A stretch of 64,000 nucleotides of DNA from JACMRP01 sp047302465 (GCF_047302465.1 NZ_CP178621.1:1860001-1924000), one strand, 5' to 3'; counted from the stretch's first letter, positions 44,905 through 53,581 are shown. Notes: a model not told the origin generated them from the sequence alone. Numbers and translations: made by a program.

Positions 44905-45121
44905 TGTTTTGAATTCGAAAATTCATTGCGCGTATTTTTGTTTTTTAAAAATAAGATCCAATTTTGAGAGTCTTTTGTCTTTGGCTGCTTAATTGCTTTT
45001 TTGAAGAGGCTAGCCGATGCGCGATGTCAGATTTGCCTTGGGTCATTTGTAGTTCGACTGTACTTGTTTTGTGGACTTTGTTTGGTGACTCCGAATACGA
45101 TTTTTTCTTTAGGGGGAAGTT

Positions 45122-45562
45122 ATGGTTGAGATTAAGCATTTATCTGTGTCGGTTAAACAACCTGAGCAGGCTGCAAAAGCGCTCGCGGAAATGACCGGTG
45201 GAAAAGCTGAGAGATTTATTTCTAGAAATATGCCTGGCGCCTGGGTTTGTATTTGGGATGAAAAGACAAATCACCTTATTGAGTTTCTTCCTGATGGATA
45301 CTTGATGCATCCAACAGAGTATGGAGCTGACTTTAAGAAGTTAGATTTCGATATGAACTACAACTCGACTCATTTTCAGCTTGAAGTGAAAACTCCATTG
45401 AGTGACATCCAAGAAGTTGCTGACAACTATGGGCTTGCTCATAAATTCAGACCAACGCGCGGTGGACCACTGTACGATGTTTGGTTTGAAAAAATGTTGT
45501 TGGTTGAGTTTGTTTCAGACGAAATTCGCGCGCTTGCGAAACAACCCGCGGCTGAACTTTAG
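45122..45562 (+). CDS. VOC-family (glyoxalase-like) protein
   Basis: 146 residues. 'IKHLSVSVKQPEQAAKALAEMTGG' is a typical vicinal-oxygen-chelate start, and 'STHFQLEVKTPLSDIQEVADNYG' repeats the beta-alpha-beta unit. Potential metal ligands are H6, E90-region and a late Glu ('LLVEFVSDE'). The reaction cannot be assigned; the family covers dioxygenases, glyoxalase I and resistance proteins. GGGGGAAG precedes the ATG. No signal peptide. Confidence 0.72.
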   Translation: MVEIKHLSVSVKQPEQAAKALAEMTGGKAERFISRNMPGAWVCIWDEKTNHLIEFLPDGYLMHPTEYGADFKKLDFDMNYNSTHFQLEVKTPLSDIQEVADNYGLAHKFRPTRGGPLYDVWFEKMLLVEFVSDEIRALAKQPAAEL

Positions 45563-45765
45563 TTGTATGCGCATATAACGGCCCTGGGCATGGTCAATGA
45601 TCACATTACCACATGCCATTGCTATAGGGCGCGCAGTTTATAAGTGAATCATCAATGGTGTTCAAAAGATAAACATGGAAATTTTTGCTGTATATAACTC
45701 TACAGGAGAGTTTTACTCTGAAAAGCATTAAAGTCCTCCTTTTAGCAGTCTTTAAGGAGATTTTT

Positions 45766-46263
45766 ATGATCAGCTTTTATCGCCTCATGATGGCCCTAAG
45801 TTTACTAACACCAAGCCTGTCATTTGCAGATCAGATGTGGGATCACAAGTATACGCCACTGGCTGACCTTGAGGTTATCTACGAGCAGTCTCAAGGCAAT
45901 TGTCCTCGTACAATCAGAATCGAAACCAATGATGACAATGAAATTTACATGCATGCAGAGGGCGGCTTTTTTTCTGTTATTAGCGCTTATGGAATTATGG
46001 ATGGAAAAAGCCGTAGTATTAACGGCTTCAATACATCTTTCAAGGTTAGTAACAGCAGTCTCTTAGTGACGTCTATTCACGGCAGCTCTGGCTGGGGAGC
46101 AAACAACTTTACTTCTTTAAAAGTCAAAATGGCTTTAACCCGCGATAAATCAACAGGACAATATTCTGCAGAACTTGAACACCACCGTAAAGAGTCTCTC
46201 GTTGGATTTTATCACCTTGAAGATACAGCAAGCTGTAAATTCAAGAACGTCCTGACCCCTTAA
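45766..46263 (+). CDS. Hypothetical exported protein
   Basis: 165 residues from the ATG at 45766, which has AAGGAG 7 bp upstream; an upstream in-frame extension lacks a signal-like start. Signal peptide ends 'PSLSFA|D'. The beta-rich mature domain carries two cysteines, one near each end ('QGNCPRTIRIET', 'TASCKFKN'), probably disulfide-bonded. No family recognised. It ends before a long-stem terminator. Confidence 0.65.
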   Translation: MISFYRLMMALSLLTPSLSFADQMWDHKYTPLADLEVIYEQSQGNCPRTIRIETNDDNEIYMHAEGGFFSVISAYGIMDGKSRSINGFNTSFKVSNSSLLVTSIHGSSGWGANNFTSLKVKMALTRDKSTGQYSAELEHHRKESLVGFYHLEDTASCKFKNVLTP

Positions 46264-46310
46264 TTTTCATCGCGGTGATGTGCTCTTACGAAGGGCATAC
46301 TTGTTTGCAG

Positions 46311-46370
46311 AAAGAGCTAGATTCCAAAGGAAGATGCTAAAATCTTTCTTAGAGCTGGCTCTTTTTTTTT
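46311..46370 (+). terminator. Long-stem intrinsic terminator
   Basis: Outer stem AAAGAGCTAG / CTGGCTCTTT (one G-U pair) with an inner AAGAT/ATCTT pairing, followed by T10. Confidence 0.75.
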
Positions 46371-46399
46371 TGGTATTTCTGTATTTAAAGTTTATCACC

Positions 46400-46440
46400 A
46401 CGCTTCGTCGCTATGGCATTTGTAGCAACGGGGTTTGATC
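46400..46440 (-). pseudogene. Relic of a small c-type cytochrome gene
   Basis: The complementary strand of 46409-46438 matches 52363-52392 at 29 of 30 bases and reads 'KPRCYKCHSDEAW' then a stop, the haem-binding segment of the gene at 52143. Flanking sequence no longer aligns in frame. It looks like a truncated duplicate. Because a CxxCH motif is short, chance similarity cannot be wholly excluded. Confidence 0.5.
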
Positions 46441-46611
46441 CAAAAAGAATTCGGCAGTTTTGTAGGTCTACATGCGGGCTGGATCGTTCAAGAAATGCAC
46501 TCGTTGCAGTTTTCGAAAGATTGGCATCCATAAAATAAACCAATGATAGCAAAGGCCAGAACCTATTATCTTTAATGGGTTCTGGAGACTAAAAGTGTCT
46601 TCGGAGGTCTT

Positions 46612-46974
46612 ATGAAGACAACTATTTTAGTTTTAGTAACAGGCTTTGCTTTAAATGTAAGCGCAGAAAGTATTTACCGCTGTCAATTTTCGTCAGACCG
46701 AAAGGACAAAGAACCTTTTGTGATGACTGGACATATTGTTGCATCTAAAGATGACGACACTACATATTTAACGCTTCAGCCGCCAAGCTCGACGCGCCTT
46801 CCATATGAAGCTCGGACCTTAATAACGGCTGATGGGTATAACCCTATGACGATCCATCCACGCGGTAATACAGTGACTACTGTTGCTCGTGGTGAACTTC
46901 ATGGACAAGGCAACCAAGTTCGGTACGTGGACTCAGAGGGCGCCGAATTTATTCTAAGTTGTGTGCAAAAGTAA
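46612..46974 (+). CDS. Small exported protein of unknown function
   Basis: 120 residues. Signal peptide 'MKTTILVLVTGFALNVSA|E'. The mature part starts 'SIYRCQFSSDRKDKEPF' and ends 'FILSCVQK', with one Cys near each end, a layout shared with the proteins at 45766 and 47053. No family recognised. GGAGG lies 6 bp upstream of the ATG. Confidence 0.68.
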   Translation: MKTTILVLVTGFALNVSAESIYRCQFSSDRKDKEPFVMTGHIVASKDDDTTYLTLQPPSSTRLPYEARTLITADGYNPMTIHPRGNTVTTVARGELHGQGNQVRYVDSEGAEFILSCVQK

Positions 46975-47052
46975 GGACTGACGATTCATTCAGATCTAAT
47001 TTTAAAAAGTAATTGTGCTATGTAAATTTCAAAACAAAAAAGGAGAAAGAAG

Positions 47053-47505
47053 GTGAAACAAACTATTCTTGCTATTACAGGATCTAAAATTACGAAATTA
47101 TTTATATCTTTTGCTTTAGTAGTAATCAGTTCACTTAGTCATGCCGATGAAGGTGAATACCAGCTTGACTGCAAGAGTACAGAAAGTATCGATCACCCCC
47201 ACTATACGGCAAACTTTTCAAGGACTGCAGAAGGATTCTCTGTCTATGCTACGACCAGACCAAGCAGATTTCTTTTCGTTGAGGGACATGAGTATGATCA
47301 TTCATCTCAATGCAATTTTATTAACAATGTCATGGTTGAATGCCGTCATTTCAAACTTGGGAATGATAGGCTTGTTGAAGTTGTAAAGTTTTTTCGTAAA
47401 ATGCCTGGAATGGAGTGGAAAGCACAGATTGTAATGATGACCGGGCGGCCTACTGCCAATTTAAAGTGCCTAGAATTGCTAGCCCCCTTTAACGAGACAC
47501 TTTAA
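47053..47505 (+). CDS. Small exported protein of unknown function
   Basis: 150 residues, GTG start with AGGAGAAAGAAG upstream. Signal peptide ends 'SLSHA|D', then 'EGEYQLDCKSTES'. Four cysteines. General size and disulfide pattern match the neighbours at 45766 and 46612, suggesting a diverged family, though overall identity is low by eye. A terminator follows. Confidence 0.65.
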   Translation: MKQTILAITGSKITKLFISFALVVISSLSHADEGEYQLDCKSTESIDHPHYTANFSRTAEGFSVYATTRPSRFLFVEGHEYDHSSQCNFINNVMVECRHFKLGNDRLVEVVKFFRKMPGMEWKAQIVMMTGRPTANLKCLELLAPFNETL

Positions 47506-47523
47506 CCTCTTCAATATAAGCCA

Positions 47524-47549
47524 AAGTCAGGATCTGAAATTCCTGACTT
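47524..47549. terminator. Bidirectional intrinsic terminator
   Basis: 9-bp stem AAGTCAGGA / TCCTGACTT, followed by CTTTATTTT; between the convergent genes at 47053 and 47600. Confidence 0.8.
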
Positions 47550-47599
47550 CTTTATTTTAGACGGAAGCCTCATTTTCCCGGTGACTGCGACAGCTTTTC

Positions 47600-49069
47600 T
47601 TAGACTCCGACCAACACGCCCGAAAGCGGGTTGGCGTGGTCGTTGTTAGTGCCGCGGTCGTCACCGAAACCAGGTTTAATGCCTCGGGCCTGCATATCAG
47701 CAGTATAGTAATCTGCCTGTACCAGTCCCATGGCCTGCATGAAGGTGACCAGCAGGCGGTTGTAGTCGCGACTTGCTTCCGGTGATGGTGAATAATCGAT
47801 GTACTTATTGGTTTGCATAAGACCTCCCCCACCTCCCGCTATAAGGATCGGTCGATCGGAGTAGGAGTGATTGTTGTGATCGGCTTGCTCGTTGCCAACG
47901 TAAACAATCGAATTATCCAAATAAGTCCCGTTGGTGCCAGGCTCGGGCACATCGAGCTGACTTATAACAGCCGCCGCTTTTTGCATGTGGAACTGATGGA
48001 TCTTACGCATGCTCGCCGATGCTTCGCCTTCGGCCGAGTGCCCGAGATTGTGCCAGCCCCCCGCACTGATTCCCAGAACCGAATCAAAATTGAGATCGTC
48101 TACACCTCTTGACAAACAAAGTGTCGCGACCCGGGTTGCTCCACATTTGATGGCGGCCACAAGAAGAGCCGTATAAGCATCGATCATCGGTCCGCGATCG
48201 GCCGCCGAGTACTCTTGATAAGTTTTCGTAGGCGCCGTCGCCATGCAAGTCGGTGCGTTCTGAACTTTTTCCTGCAACTGAGCGATCATCGCCATGTGGT
48301 CTTCCAGGATGGCCTTGTCGCTCGCGGTGGCGCGCGGATTATTTTTTAGTGCCTTGTACTGTTCAAGAACCTGATCAACAAGAAGGTTGTCTTTGTTTCC
48401 GACCGGAGGCGCACTCGTCATATTAAAAACTTCGTTGAAAGCCGTGACTGGCTGTAGGAATCTTTGCGGGAATTCCATCTTACCGTTGCGGTAATCCCAG
48501 CTGAGATCGATTTCAGGTTCACTGGTATTCACACTGGAACGCAAATGCAGAGCGCGAATCCTTGGTGCCGTCGGGTAAATCTTATTCGAAAGAGCGAGCA
48601 CCTGATCTATGCTGGGACCGAAGTACTTGGGATCGGCAGCGACTCCCCAGAGAGCCGTGTTTCCGCGCCCGATGCTACCAGCGAGCACGGTCGCCATTTG
48701 GTGACCGCGCAGGTTCGGAAAAAGGGAGCTAAGATTTTGCAGAAGCAACATCTTCGAACGCAGGCTCGCAAACTCAGGACCTATCAGCTGTGAAACGGAA
48801 TTGGCCACAGGTCCCGTCACGTCGGTGAGCTTCATCTCTCTGTGGGTATTACCCACCTGCACCATGCGTGCAAGATTCGAAGTTGGAGGATACCAATCTG
48901 GACGGTAGGTCCCGTTGGCATTACAGAGACATATAAAACGCGTTCTTGGGTTCGGAGGCGGAAGGGCGGCGAAAGCCTTTGGCACCATGGATTCAAGAAA
49001 AGGAAGTGCAAGAATGGAGCCCCCAAGTCCTTGCAGAAAATATCGTCGTGTCATCGGATTGAATTTCAT
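47600..49069 (-). CDS. DUF1552 protein with a Tat-type signal
   Basis: 489 residues. The N-terminus has a twin-arginine signal ('MTRRYFLQGLGG' followed by a hydrophobic stretch and 'PKAFA'). The body matches DUF1552, a family common in Planctomycetes and other bacteria with large outer-membrane modules: 'RFICLCNANGTYRPDW', 'LHLRSSVNTSEPEIDLSWD', 'YVGNEQADHNNHSYSDRPILIAG'. The fold resembles sulfatase-like hydrolases with a His/Asp-rich C-terminus. It follows the DUF1592 gene by 1 bp; the pair is a known partnership of unknown role. Confidence 0.85.
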   Translation of the reverse strand: MKFNPMTRRYFLQGLGGSILALPFLESMVPKAFAALPPPNPRTRFICLCNANGTYRPDWYPPTSNLARMVQVGNTHREMKLTDVTGPVANSVSQLIGPEFASLRSKMLLLQNLSSLFPNLRGHQMATVLAGSIGRGNTALWGVAADPKYFGPSIDQVLALSNKIYPTAPRIRALHLRSSVNTSEPEIDLSWDYRNGKMEFPQRFLQPVTAFNEVFNMTSAPPVGNKDNLLVDQVLEQYKALKNNPRATASDKAILEDHMAMIAQLQEKVQNAPTCMATAPTKTYQEYSAADRGPMIDAYTALLVAAIKCGATRVATLCLSRGVDDLNFDSVLGISAGGWHNLGHSAEGEASASMRKIHQFHMQKAAAVISQLDVPEPGTNGTYLDNSIVYVGNEQADHNNHSYSDRPILIAGGGGGLMQTNKYIDYSPSPEASRDYNRLLVTFMQAMGLVQADYYTADMQARGIKPGFGDDRGTNNDHANPLSGVLVGV

Positions 49070-49070
49070 T

Positions 49071-51041
49071 TTACTTCATCCTTCTGATACCGAACTCGGG
49101 ATCAAGCACCATCGCTTTAATCGAGTCGAACAAAGTCGAGTTAGGTTTCTTCACCGCTTCATAGGTCTTTGCGAGCACGCAATTGTCGAGAGCTGTCGGA
49201 AGACGACGGAAGGTGAACTGGAACCATTTTCGACTGAAGCACATTTGGAAGCGTTGGTTTTCTGAAAGCGTCGAGCTGAGACCCAACCAGCCATTGACAA
49301 CGGCCTCGTTCCCCGCCGCAAAATTCAAGGTCGCCACCGCATCGATGGGATGCTCGGCAACAACCTGTCCCTGTGGAGAGAAGACCTTTTCGATGGTACG
49401 GTAGCGTCCGAGAGCATCGTAGTTTTCAAGAGCGTAACCGAATGAATTGATCTGTCCGTGGCAGGACATGCAGAGGGCGGGCGACGTTTTAATCTCGAAG
49501 CGCTTTCGCGTGCTCAGTGTTGGGTCAATCGTCGGCGGAATCAAAGAGCCCGGCGGCAGCGTGTTCGGATCTGGAGAGGCGAGGCTTTCGCACAAGAGTG
49601 ATCTGCGGATCGCAATACCACGAAGAATCGGGCTTGTCGTATCGTCTCCAGAAAGTGTTCGCGCCGCTCGCGTGAGGATTCCCGCGCGCTGATTGGACGG
49701 CAAACTTGTGCGTCCATCCGGAGTCCCTGGCAAGCTGATACCATATATCTTGGCGAGTTCGGCCGATTTGATGAAGGCAGTTGTATCGGTTAGAAGATCT
49801 TCGAGTTTCTTTCCTTCGAAGAGAATATGATCAACGAAGAGCATGGACTCTTCGTATGCCTCGGCGTTGATGTTCGCGGTGTTGATGTTGCCGCGAAAGA
49901 CATCGGTGTAGGACGGATTGCGCATTCTCTGCATATCGAACCAGATAGCGAAGAATCGACGCAAGCTCGTGCGGGCTGCGGGTTGCGCGAGAAGTCTCTT
50001 CAATTGCGCATCGAAGATCGCAGGCTGCAGGAGGCTCGAGTTCGCAGCGGCGGCCATCAGCTCCGCATCTGGCATTGAGTTCACGATGAGGTATGAAAGC
50101 CTTGAAGCGAGCTCGTAGGCATTCAGTTTTAAACCCGAGGCTTCCGCATCAACGGGGGCTCCGTCGAACTCGAGGTGATAAAGAAAATTCGGTGACATAA
50201 GGAGAGCCCGCAAAAGGTAGCCCGAAGACTCAGCCCGGGTAGTACCCAGTTTGTAGGCCGCGATGAGTGGAGCTTTCTCCATTGCTTTCACTGGCCTGCG
50301 GTAAATGCGCGTTCCAAAGCGATCGATAAAGGTGCCTAGGCAGGTATCGGTCACGGTCGAGTCGGCGAAGCAGCTTTCGCTGAAGATCTGATCGAGTTTC
50401 GTGGTCGACGCGGTCACGAGGCTTGCGATTTTGACCGAGATTTTATTTTGCGCCTGTACGAGTCCCAAGTTCATGGAGTCCGCGCCTCGGTCAAACGGAC
50501 TCTCGGAACTGAGTTCTTCGGGGAAGAGATCGATTTCGGCCGCGAGTTCCGAAAGCGCGACGGTCCCGACGAAGAGATCGCGGAGGGTGTTCATGTATTC
50601 ACTTTTCGCGAGACGTTGCAATCGGTGCGGCGTCGGTCTTGCGCCGGCCTGGCAGTAGAAAGGATTGGCGCCGGGTTCGGTTGTCGTGGTCTTTAGTGCC
50701 GCCGCGATAGCCTCAATCTGCGCCGAGGTGAGAGCCTGGATCGCGGGATTGCCTGCCATGGAAGGAACACTCTTATTCGCAGTCTCAATTTGGTTCACCG
50801 TTCGGTCGAGCTTCAGAGAGGATGCGAGAGGATTGTGGCAAAGAGCGCAGTGTTGGGCATAGAGTTTCGCCCCTTCTTGAAAGACCGGATTGTTGTTGGG
50901 ATTGTTGGGGTCTGCTGAAGAAAGATTGGTTGAGTTGAGTGATTCGACCACATCAAAACCCCCGAATCGAGAGCAATTCAAAAAACCGATATTTAGGGTC
51001 AAAGCTCCTAAAAGAAGCGCAACCCGTCGCTGACGATTCAT
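49071..51041 (-). CDS. DUF1592/DUF1588/DUF1585 protein with a cytochrome c domain, lipoprotein
   Basis: 656 residues from the ATG at 51041, with AAGGGGGA about 6 bp upstream; an earlier in-frame ATG at 51083 is less likely. Signal ends 'GFLNC', a probable lipobox. An N-terminal cytochrome c domain has CALCH ('YAQHCALCHNP'). Then DUF1587-like 'PHRLQRLAKSEYMNTLRDLFV', DUF1592, DUF1588 ('GDDTTSPILRGIAIRRSLL', 'CMSCHGQINSFGYALENYDALGRYR', which holds a second CxxCH), and DUF1585 at the C-terminus. Usually paired with DUF1552, as here. GC-richer than its neighbours, so possibly transferred. Confidence 0.88.
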   Translation of the reverse strand: MNRQRRVALLLGALTLNIGFLNCSRFGGFDVVESLNSTNLSSADPNNPNNNPVFQEGAKLYAQHCALCHNPLASSLKLDRTVNQIETANKSVPSMAGNPAIQALTSAQIEAIAAALKTTTTEPGANPFYCQAGARPTPHRLQRLAKSEYMNTLRDLFVGTVALSELAAEIDLFPEELSSESPFDRGADSMNLGLVQAQNKISVKIASLVTASTTKLDQIFSESCFADSTVTDTCLGTFIDRFGTRIYRRPVKAMEKAPLIAAYKLGTTRAESSGYLLRALLMSPNFLYHLEFDGAPVDAEASGLKLNAYELASRLSYLIVNSMPDAELMAAAANSSLLQPAIFDAQLKRLLAQPAARTSLRRFFAIWFDMQRMRNPSYTDVFRGNINTANINAEAYEESMLFVDHILFEGKKLEDLLTDTTAFIKSAELAKIYGISLPGTPDGRTSLPSNQRAGILTRAARTLSGDDTTSPILRGIAIRRSLLCESLASPDPNTLPPGSLIPPTIDPTLSTRKRFEIKTSPALCMSCHGQINSFGYALENYDALGRYRTIEKVFSPQGQVVAEHPIDAVATLNFAAGNEAVVNGWLGLSSTLSENQRFQMCFSRKWFQFTFRRLPTALDNCVLAKTYEAVKKPNSTLFDSIKAMVLDPEFGIRRMK

Positions 51042-51560
51042 TGAATTCCCCCTTAACATCAGGATACATCGGAAGGTCTTCAAGCGCGAGAAGTTTGAGT
51101 GTCCGTTTCACGTTGAGAGGGAAGGACTGGGGCGCAGACAAGATTGCCAGATTTCAAAAAAATATAAAATTCTTTCTAGACGGCCAAACCCGTACTCAGT
51201 GTAAGCTCAGAGTCGTTCGGAGGTGATCGGAGCCCGAGCGACGGTTAAAGATAATCTAGAAGTGTCGTTTTAAATGCAGTCAGAGTAATTCGAATTGAAA
51301 CTCAATGAGTTCGATTTCTGCCCTAGCTCGATACGCACTTAAAATCGAACCAGCTGAGTCGAACGATGAGTATGGGTTTGGCCGTCTAGAAAGAATTTTA
51401 TATTTTTTGTTGAAATCAAACCGCATAAACTAAATCTAGCAAAAGATTCTTTTTCCTCTCGGTCTTTGGGGATCAGGAAGCCAATGCGAACCTATTCGTT
51501 TTAAGTATTAGAGGCATTAGAATAGTGGACACTCCCTATGAGTATTGATAAAAAGTTGGA
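51042..51560. other. Intergenic stretch of 519 bp
   Basis: It contains the 266-bp inverted-repeat element at 51151-51416. 51042-51150 probably holds the DUF1592 promoter and 51417-51560 the promoter of the DUF6817-like gene. No gene seen. Confidence 0.6.
51151..51416. repeat. 266-bp element with long terminal inverted repeats
   Basis: The left arm 51151-51197 (starting ATTTCAA, containing TCTAGACGGCCAAACCC) is repeated in inverted orientation at 51367-51416 with one substitution and a 2-base indel. The 169-bp interior holds a further smaller inverted repeat (GTTCGATTT at 51309 / AAATCGAAC at 51342). It has no coding potential. It could be a MITE or a structured RNA. Confidence 0.85.
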
Positions 51561-52091
51561 ATGCATATCGATTTAATATTAGAAAAGCTTGAGAGATTTG
51601 GAATCTCAACGGTGAGCCATAGCCAAGAAAGCTTATTGTCTCACCTAAAAGGGACTAGTAGAATTCTGCATAACTGGGGTTGTTCAGAAGCGATATGCTT
51701 GGCTGGTCTTTGTCACAGTATCTATGGAACTGAGTCTTTCCTTAAGGTCTCCGCCACCTTAGACAATCGAGAATATGTGCGCAACCTGATTGGAACAGAA
51801 GGCGAGAAGCTTGCCTATCTCTTCGGCGCACATAAAAAAGAATCGCTATGGAAAAATCTAGGGCTCTCCGATTCTTTTTGTGTTCACGATCGTTTTACCG
51901 ATCAGCAAGTTATCATTTCGAAACCAGAATTGAGTGGTATGATTACTATCACATTGGCCAACTGGTTAGAGCAGCGTCCTCGTGCTCAAGCTGAAGATCA
52001 ATTTATAAGATTGAACGAATTTAGATCTTCAAAAGAATTTCTTCCAGATATGGCATATCAAGATTTTATTAGAGCTTATAATCTGAACTAA
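51561..52091 (+). CDS. DUF6817-like (HD-like) protein
   Basis: 176 residues. 'HSQESLLSHLKGTSRILHNWG' and 'AGLCHSIYGTESF' resemble the His-rich segments of DUF6817 proteins, which look like a degenerate HD fold. 'FCVHDRFT' and a Trp in 'LANWLEQ' also fit. No signal peptide; cytoplasmic. Role unknown. The start ATG has weak upstream signals. A terminator follows the stop. Confidence 0.62.
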   Translation: MHIDLILEKLERFGISTVSHSQESLLSHLKGTSRILHNWGCSEAICLAGLCHSIYGTESFLKVSATLDNREYVRNLIGTEGEKLAYLFGAHKKESLWKNLGLSDSFCVHDRFTDQQVIISKPELSGMITITLANWLEQRPRAQAEDQFIRLNEFRSSKEFLPDMAYQDFIRAYNLN

Positions 52092-52110
52092 ACCACTGGT
52101 CTTTGATGCA

Positions 52111-52140
52111 AAGCCTGCCAAATAATGCGCAGGCTTGTTT
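52111..52140. terminator. Intrinsic terminator
   Basis: 8-bp stem AAGCCTGC / GCAGGCTT followed by GTTTTATT; between convergent genes. Confidence 0.82.
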
Positions 52141-52142
52141 TA

Positions 52143-52529
52143 TTACCAAATATCGCTATCGAAAGTTTCATAATCAAAGCCCATAGGAGCTCCGGCGCGT
52201 AGCCAGCGATCTAAGATCGACATCTCTCGAGCATTCAGAGGGCCACCGGCTTTTTTTGGCGGCATGACTTTTTTAACGAGTGCCATCTTGCGGATTTTCG
52301 AGCGAAGGGCATAGACGTTGTCGTAGGTTTCTAGATTCACGCCGTCTTTGTTGCCGCCCTCATCGCTATGGCATTTGTAGCAGCGGGGTTTGAAGACTTG
52401 TTCAGTCACATACTGAAAGGTGAGCTGCGGGCTCGCATAGAGTTCCCAATCGTCAGTTTGTGCGAGTGCAGAAGAAGGAACTCCACCCGTGACCACTAAA
52501 AGCCCTGTCAGAGCCAATCCTAATTTCAT
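52143..52529 (-). CDS. Small exported c-type cytochrome-like protein
   Basis: 128 residues. Signal peptide ends 'SSALA|Q'. One haem-binding CYKCH motif ('FKPRCYKCHSDEGG'), then 'VNLETYDNV', 'KKVMPPKKAGGPL' (the Met could be the second axial ligand) and 'ILDRWLRAGAPMGFD', the layout of the Planctomycete-type cytochrome C family. It may receive electrons in the periplasm and work with the DUF1592 cytochrome nearby. A related relic lies at 46400. Confidence 0.8.
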   Translation of the reverse strand: MKLGLALTGLLVVTGGVPSSALAQTDDWELYASPQLTFQYVTEQVFKPRCYKCHSDEGGNKDGVNLETYDNVYALRSKIRKMALVKKVMPPKKAGGPLNAREMSILDRWLRAGAPMGFDYETFDSDIW

Positions 52530-52645
52530 AGAAACCTCCAGGGCCGAGAGTGTCCCTTATAAAGTTCCAAAGCGTATGACCCTCGGGAGGCTTAATCGTC
52601 AACTTGCTCATTGAACGTTCGATTCTAAAGCCCTACACTAGGGAA

Positions 52646-53083
52646 ATGTCTTATCGCAAAGGTATCGCAGTCATCATACTCTCGGCAGACTCTACTCAGG
52701 TTCTTCTTGGTGAAAGAACGAATGAGCGTGGTCAGTGGCAAATCCCACAAGGTGGGGCCGAGAAGGGCGAGTCCATCTTGGAAACACTTGAGCGCGAGTT
52801 GCTCGAAGAAGTCGGTATTGCCGTACCGAAGGTTTTACGCCAAACAGAAAGATACATTCGCTATGAATGGCCTGAAGGTCTCTTTAAGAAAAGCAAACAT
52901 GTTGGACAAGAACATATTTATTTTGTTTTAGATGGAAGCAAAGTGGACGTTCAAAAGCTTCGTCCCACTGAAGAGTTTATTCACTTTAAGTGGGCACCCA
53001 TTGAGGAAATTCTTAAACTCTCGGTTTCATGGAAGCGCGAGGCCTTGTCAGAAGCTCTGCGCGAGCTTGAATTGATCGATTAG
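52646..53083 (+). CDS. rppH: RNA 5'-pyrophosphohydrolase-type Nudix hydrolase
   Basis: 145 residues from the ATG at 52646 ('MSYRKGIAVII'); an upstream TTG at 52604 would add 14 residues. The Nudix box is complete: 'GGAEKGESILETLERELLEEVGI' in two parts gives G-x5-E-x7-RE-x2-EE-x-G. 'QWQIPQGGAEKGE' and 'HFKWAPIEEIL' match RppH/NudH, which removes pyrophosphate from triphosphorylated mRNA 5' ends and triggers decay. RNase Y, which acts on such RNAs, is 3 kb away but not linked. Confidence 0.88.
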   Translation: MSYRKGIAVIILSADSTQVLLGERTNERGQWQIPQGGAEKGESILETLERELLEEVGIAVPKVLRQTERYIRYEWPEGLFKKSKHVGQEHIYFVLDGSKVDVQKLRPTEEFIHFKWAPIEEILKLSVSWKREALSEALRELELID

Positions 53084-53086
53084 GTT

Positions 53087-53461
53087 TTATTTTTTGTCGC
53101 AGCTAAAATTACCATCGTGAATATCAGCAACGACTTCAAGATTTGCGTTTACGACAACACCGTAAGAGTTGCCGCCATCGCAAAGATCTTCGTTCGTGTA
53201 CACGGCGTGGAAGAGCTTTCCAGACTTAGTTAAGAAGCTTGTGGTTTTGATATATTTATTGCTGCAGCCAGTGCCTTTAAGATCAATAACTTTAGTAACA
53301 TGACGGCGAAGGATACCATTCATTTGAAGACCCGCATTTGGCAAAAGCGTTGCGCGTTCTTCGATATACATGTTCTCGCCGATTTCTTTAAGTTCTGGAT
53401 CTAGGCAAGCCATGGCTTGGGAGCCAGTTAACAGAATCAAAGATATAATGAGGTTTTTCAT
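53087..53461 (-). CDS. Small exported protein of unknown function
   Basis: 124 residues. Signal peptide 'MKNLIISLILLTGSQAMA|C'. Five cysteines, the first right after the cleavage site (possible but non-standard lipidation). The mature part contains 'RRHVTKVIDLKGTGCSNKYI'. No family recognised. GGAG lies upstream of the ATG. Converges with rppH, 3 bp between stops. Confidence 0.68.
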   Translation of the reverse strand: MKNLIISLILLTGSQAMACLDPELKEIGENMYIEERATLLPNAGLQMNGILRRHVTKVIDLKGTGCSNKYIKTTSFLTKSGKLFHAVYTNEDLCDGGNSYGVVVNANLEVVADIHDGNFSCDKK

Positions 53462-53556
53462 GGCAGGCTCCTTGCGGTTATGGGACCTTTATAGTCGGCC
53501 CGCAGCCCTCACGTAAAGTGCATATATTTTAACATATCATTTATAGGATGAATGAT

Positions 53557-53576
53557 AATGCCCCCGAAGGGGCATT
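53557..53576. terminator. Compact stem-loop after the L,D-transpeptidase gene
   Basis: 8-bp stem AATGCCCC / GGGGCATT; on the minus strand its loop reads TTCG, a stable tetraloop. No clear T-run. Confidence 0.6.
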
Positions 53577-53581
53577 GGGGA

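Larger units (their letters stand above)
44677..45121. other. Intergenic stretch of 445 bp
   Basis: It holds the fadE terminator and the 157-bp palindrome at 44748-44904. The remainder (44905-45121) is AT-rich, holds no convincing gene, and probably carries the promoter of the VOC gene. Confidence 0.6.
46264..46611. other. Intergenic stretch of 348 bp
   Basis: It contains the terminator at 46311-46370 and a short decayed cytochrome-like relic at 46400-46440. The rest holds no convincing gene. Confidence 0.55.

Noticed and set aside
46423..46560. 46-codon minus-strand frame through the cytochrome relic
   Set aside because: It is out of frame with the conserved CYKCH segment and has no similarity.
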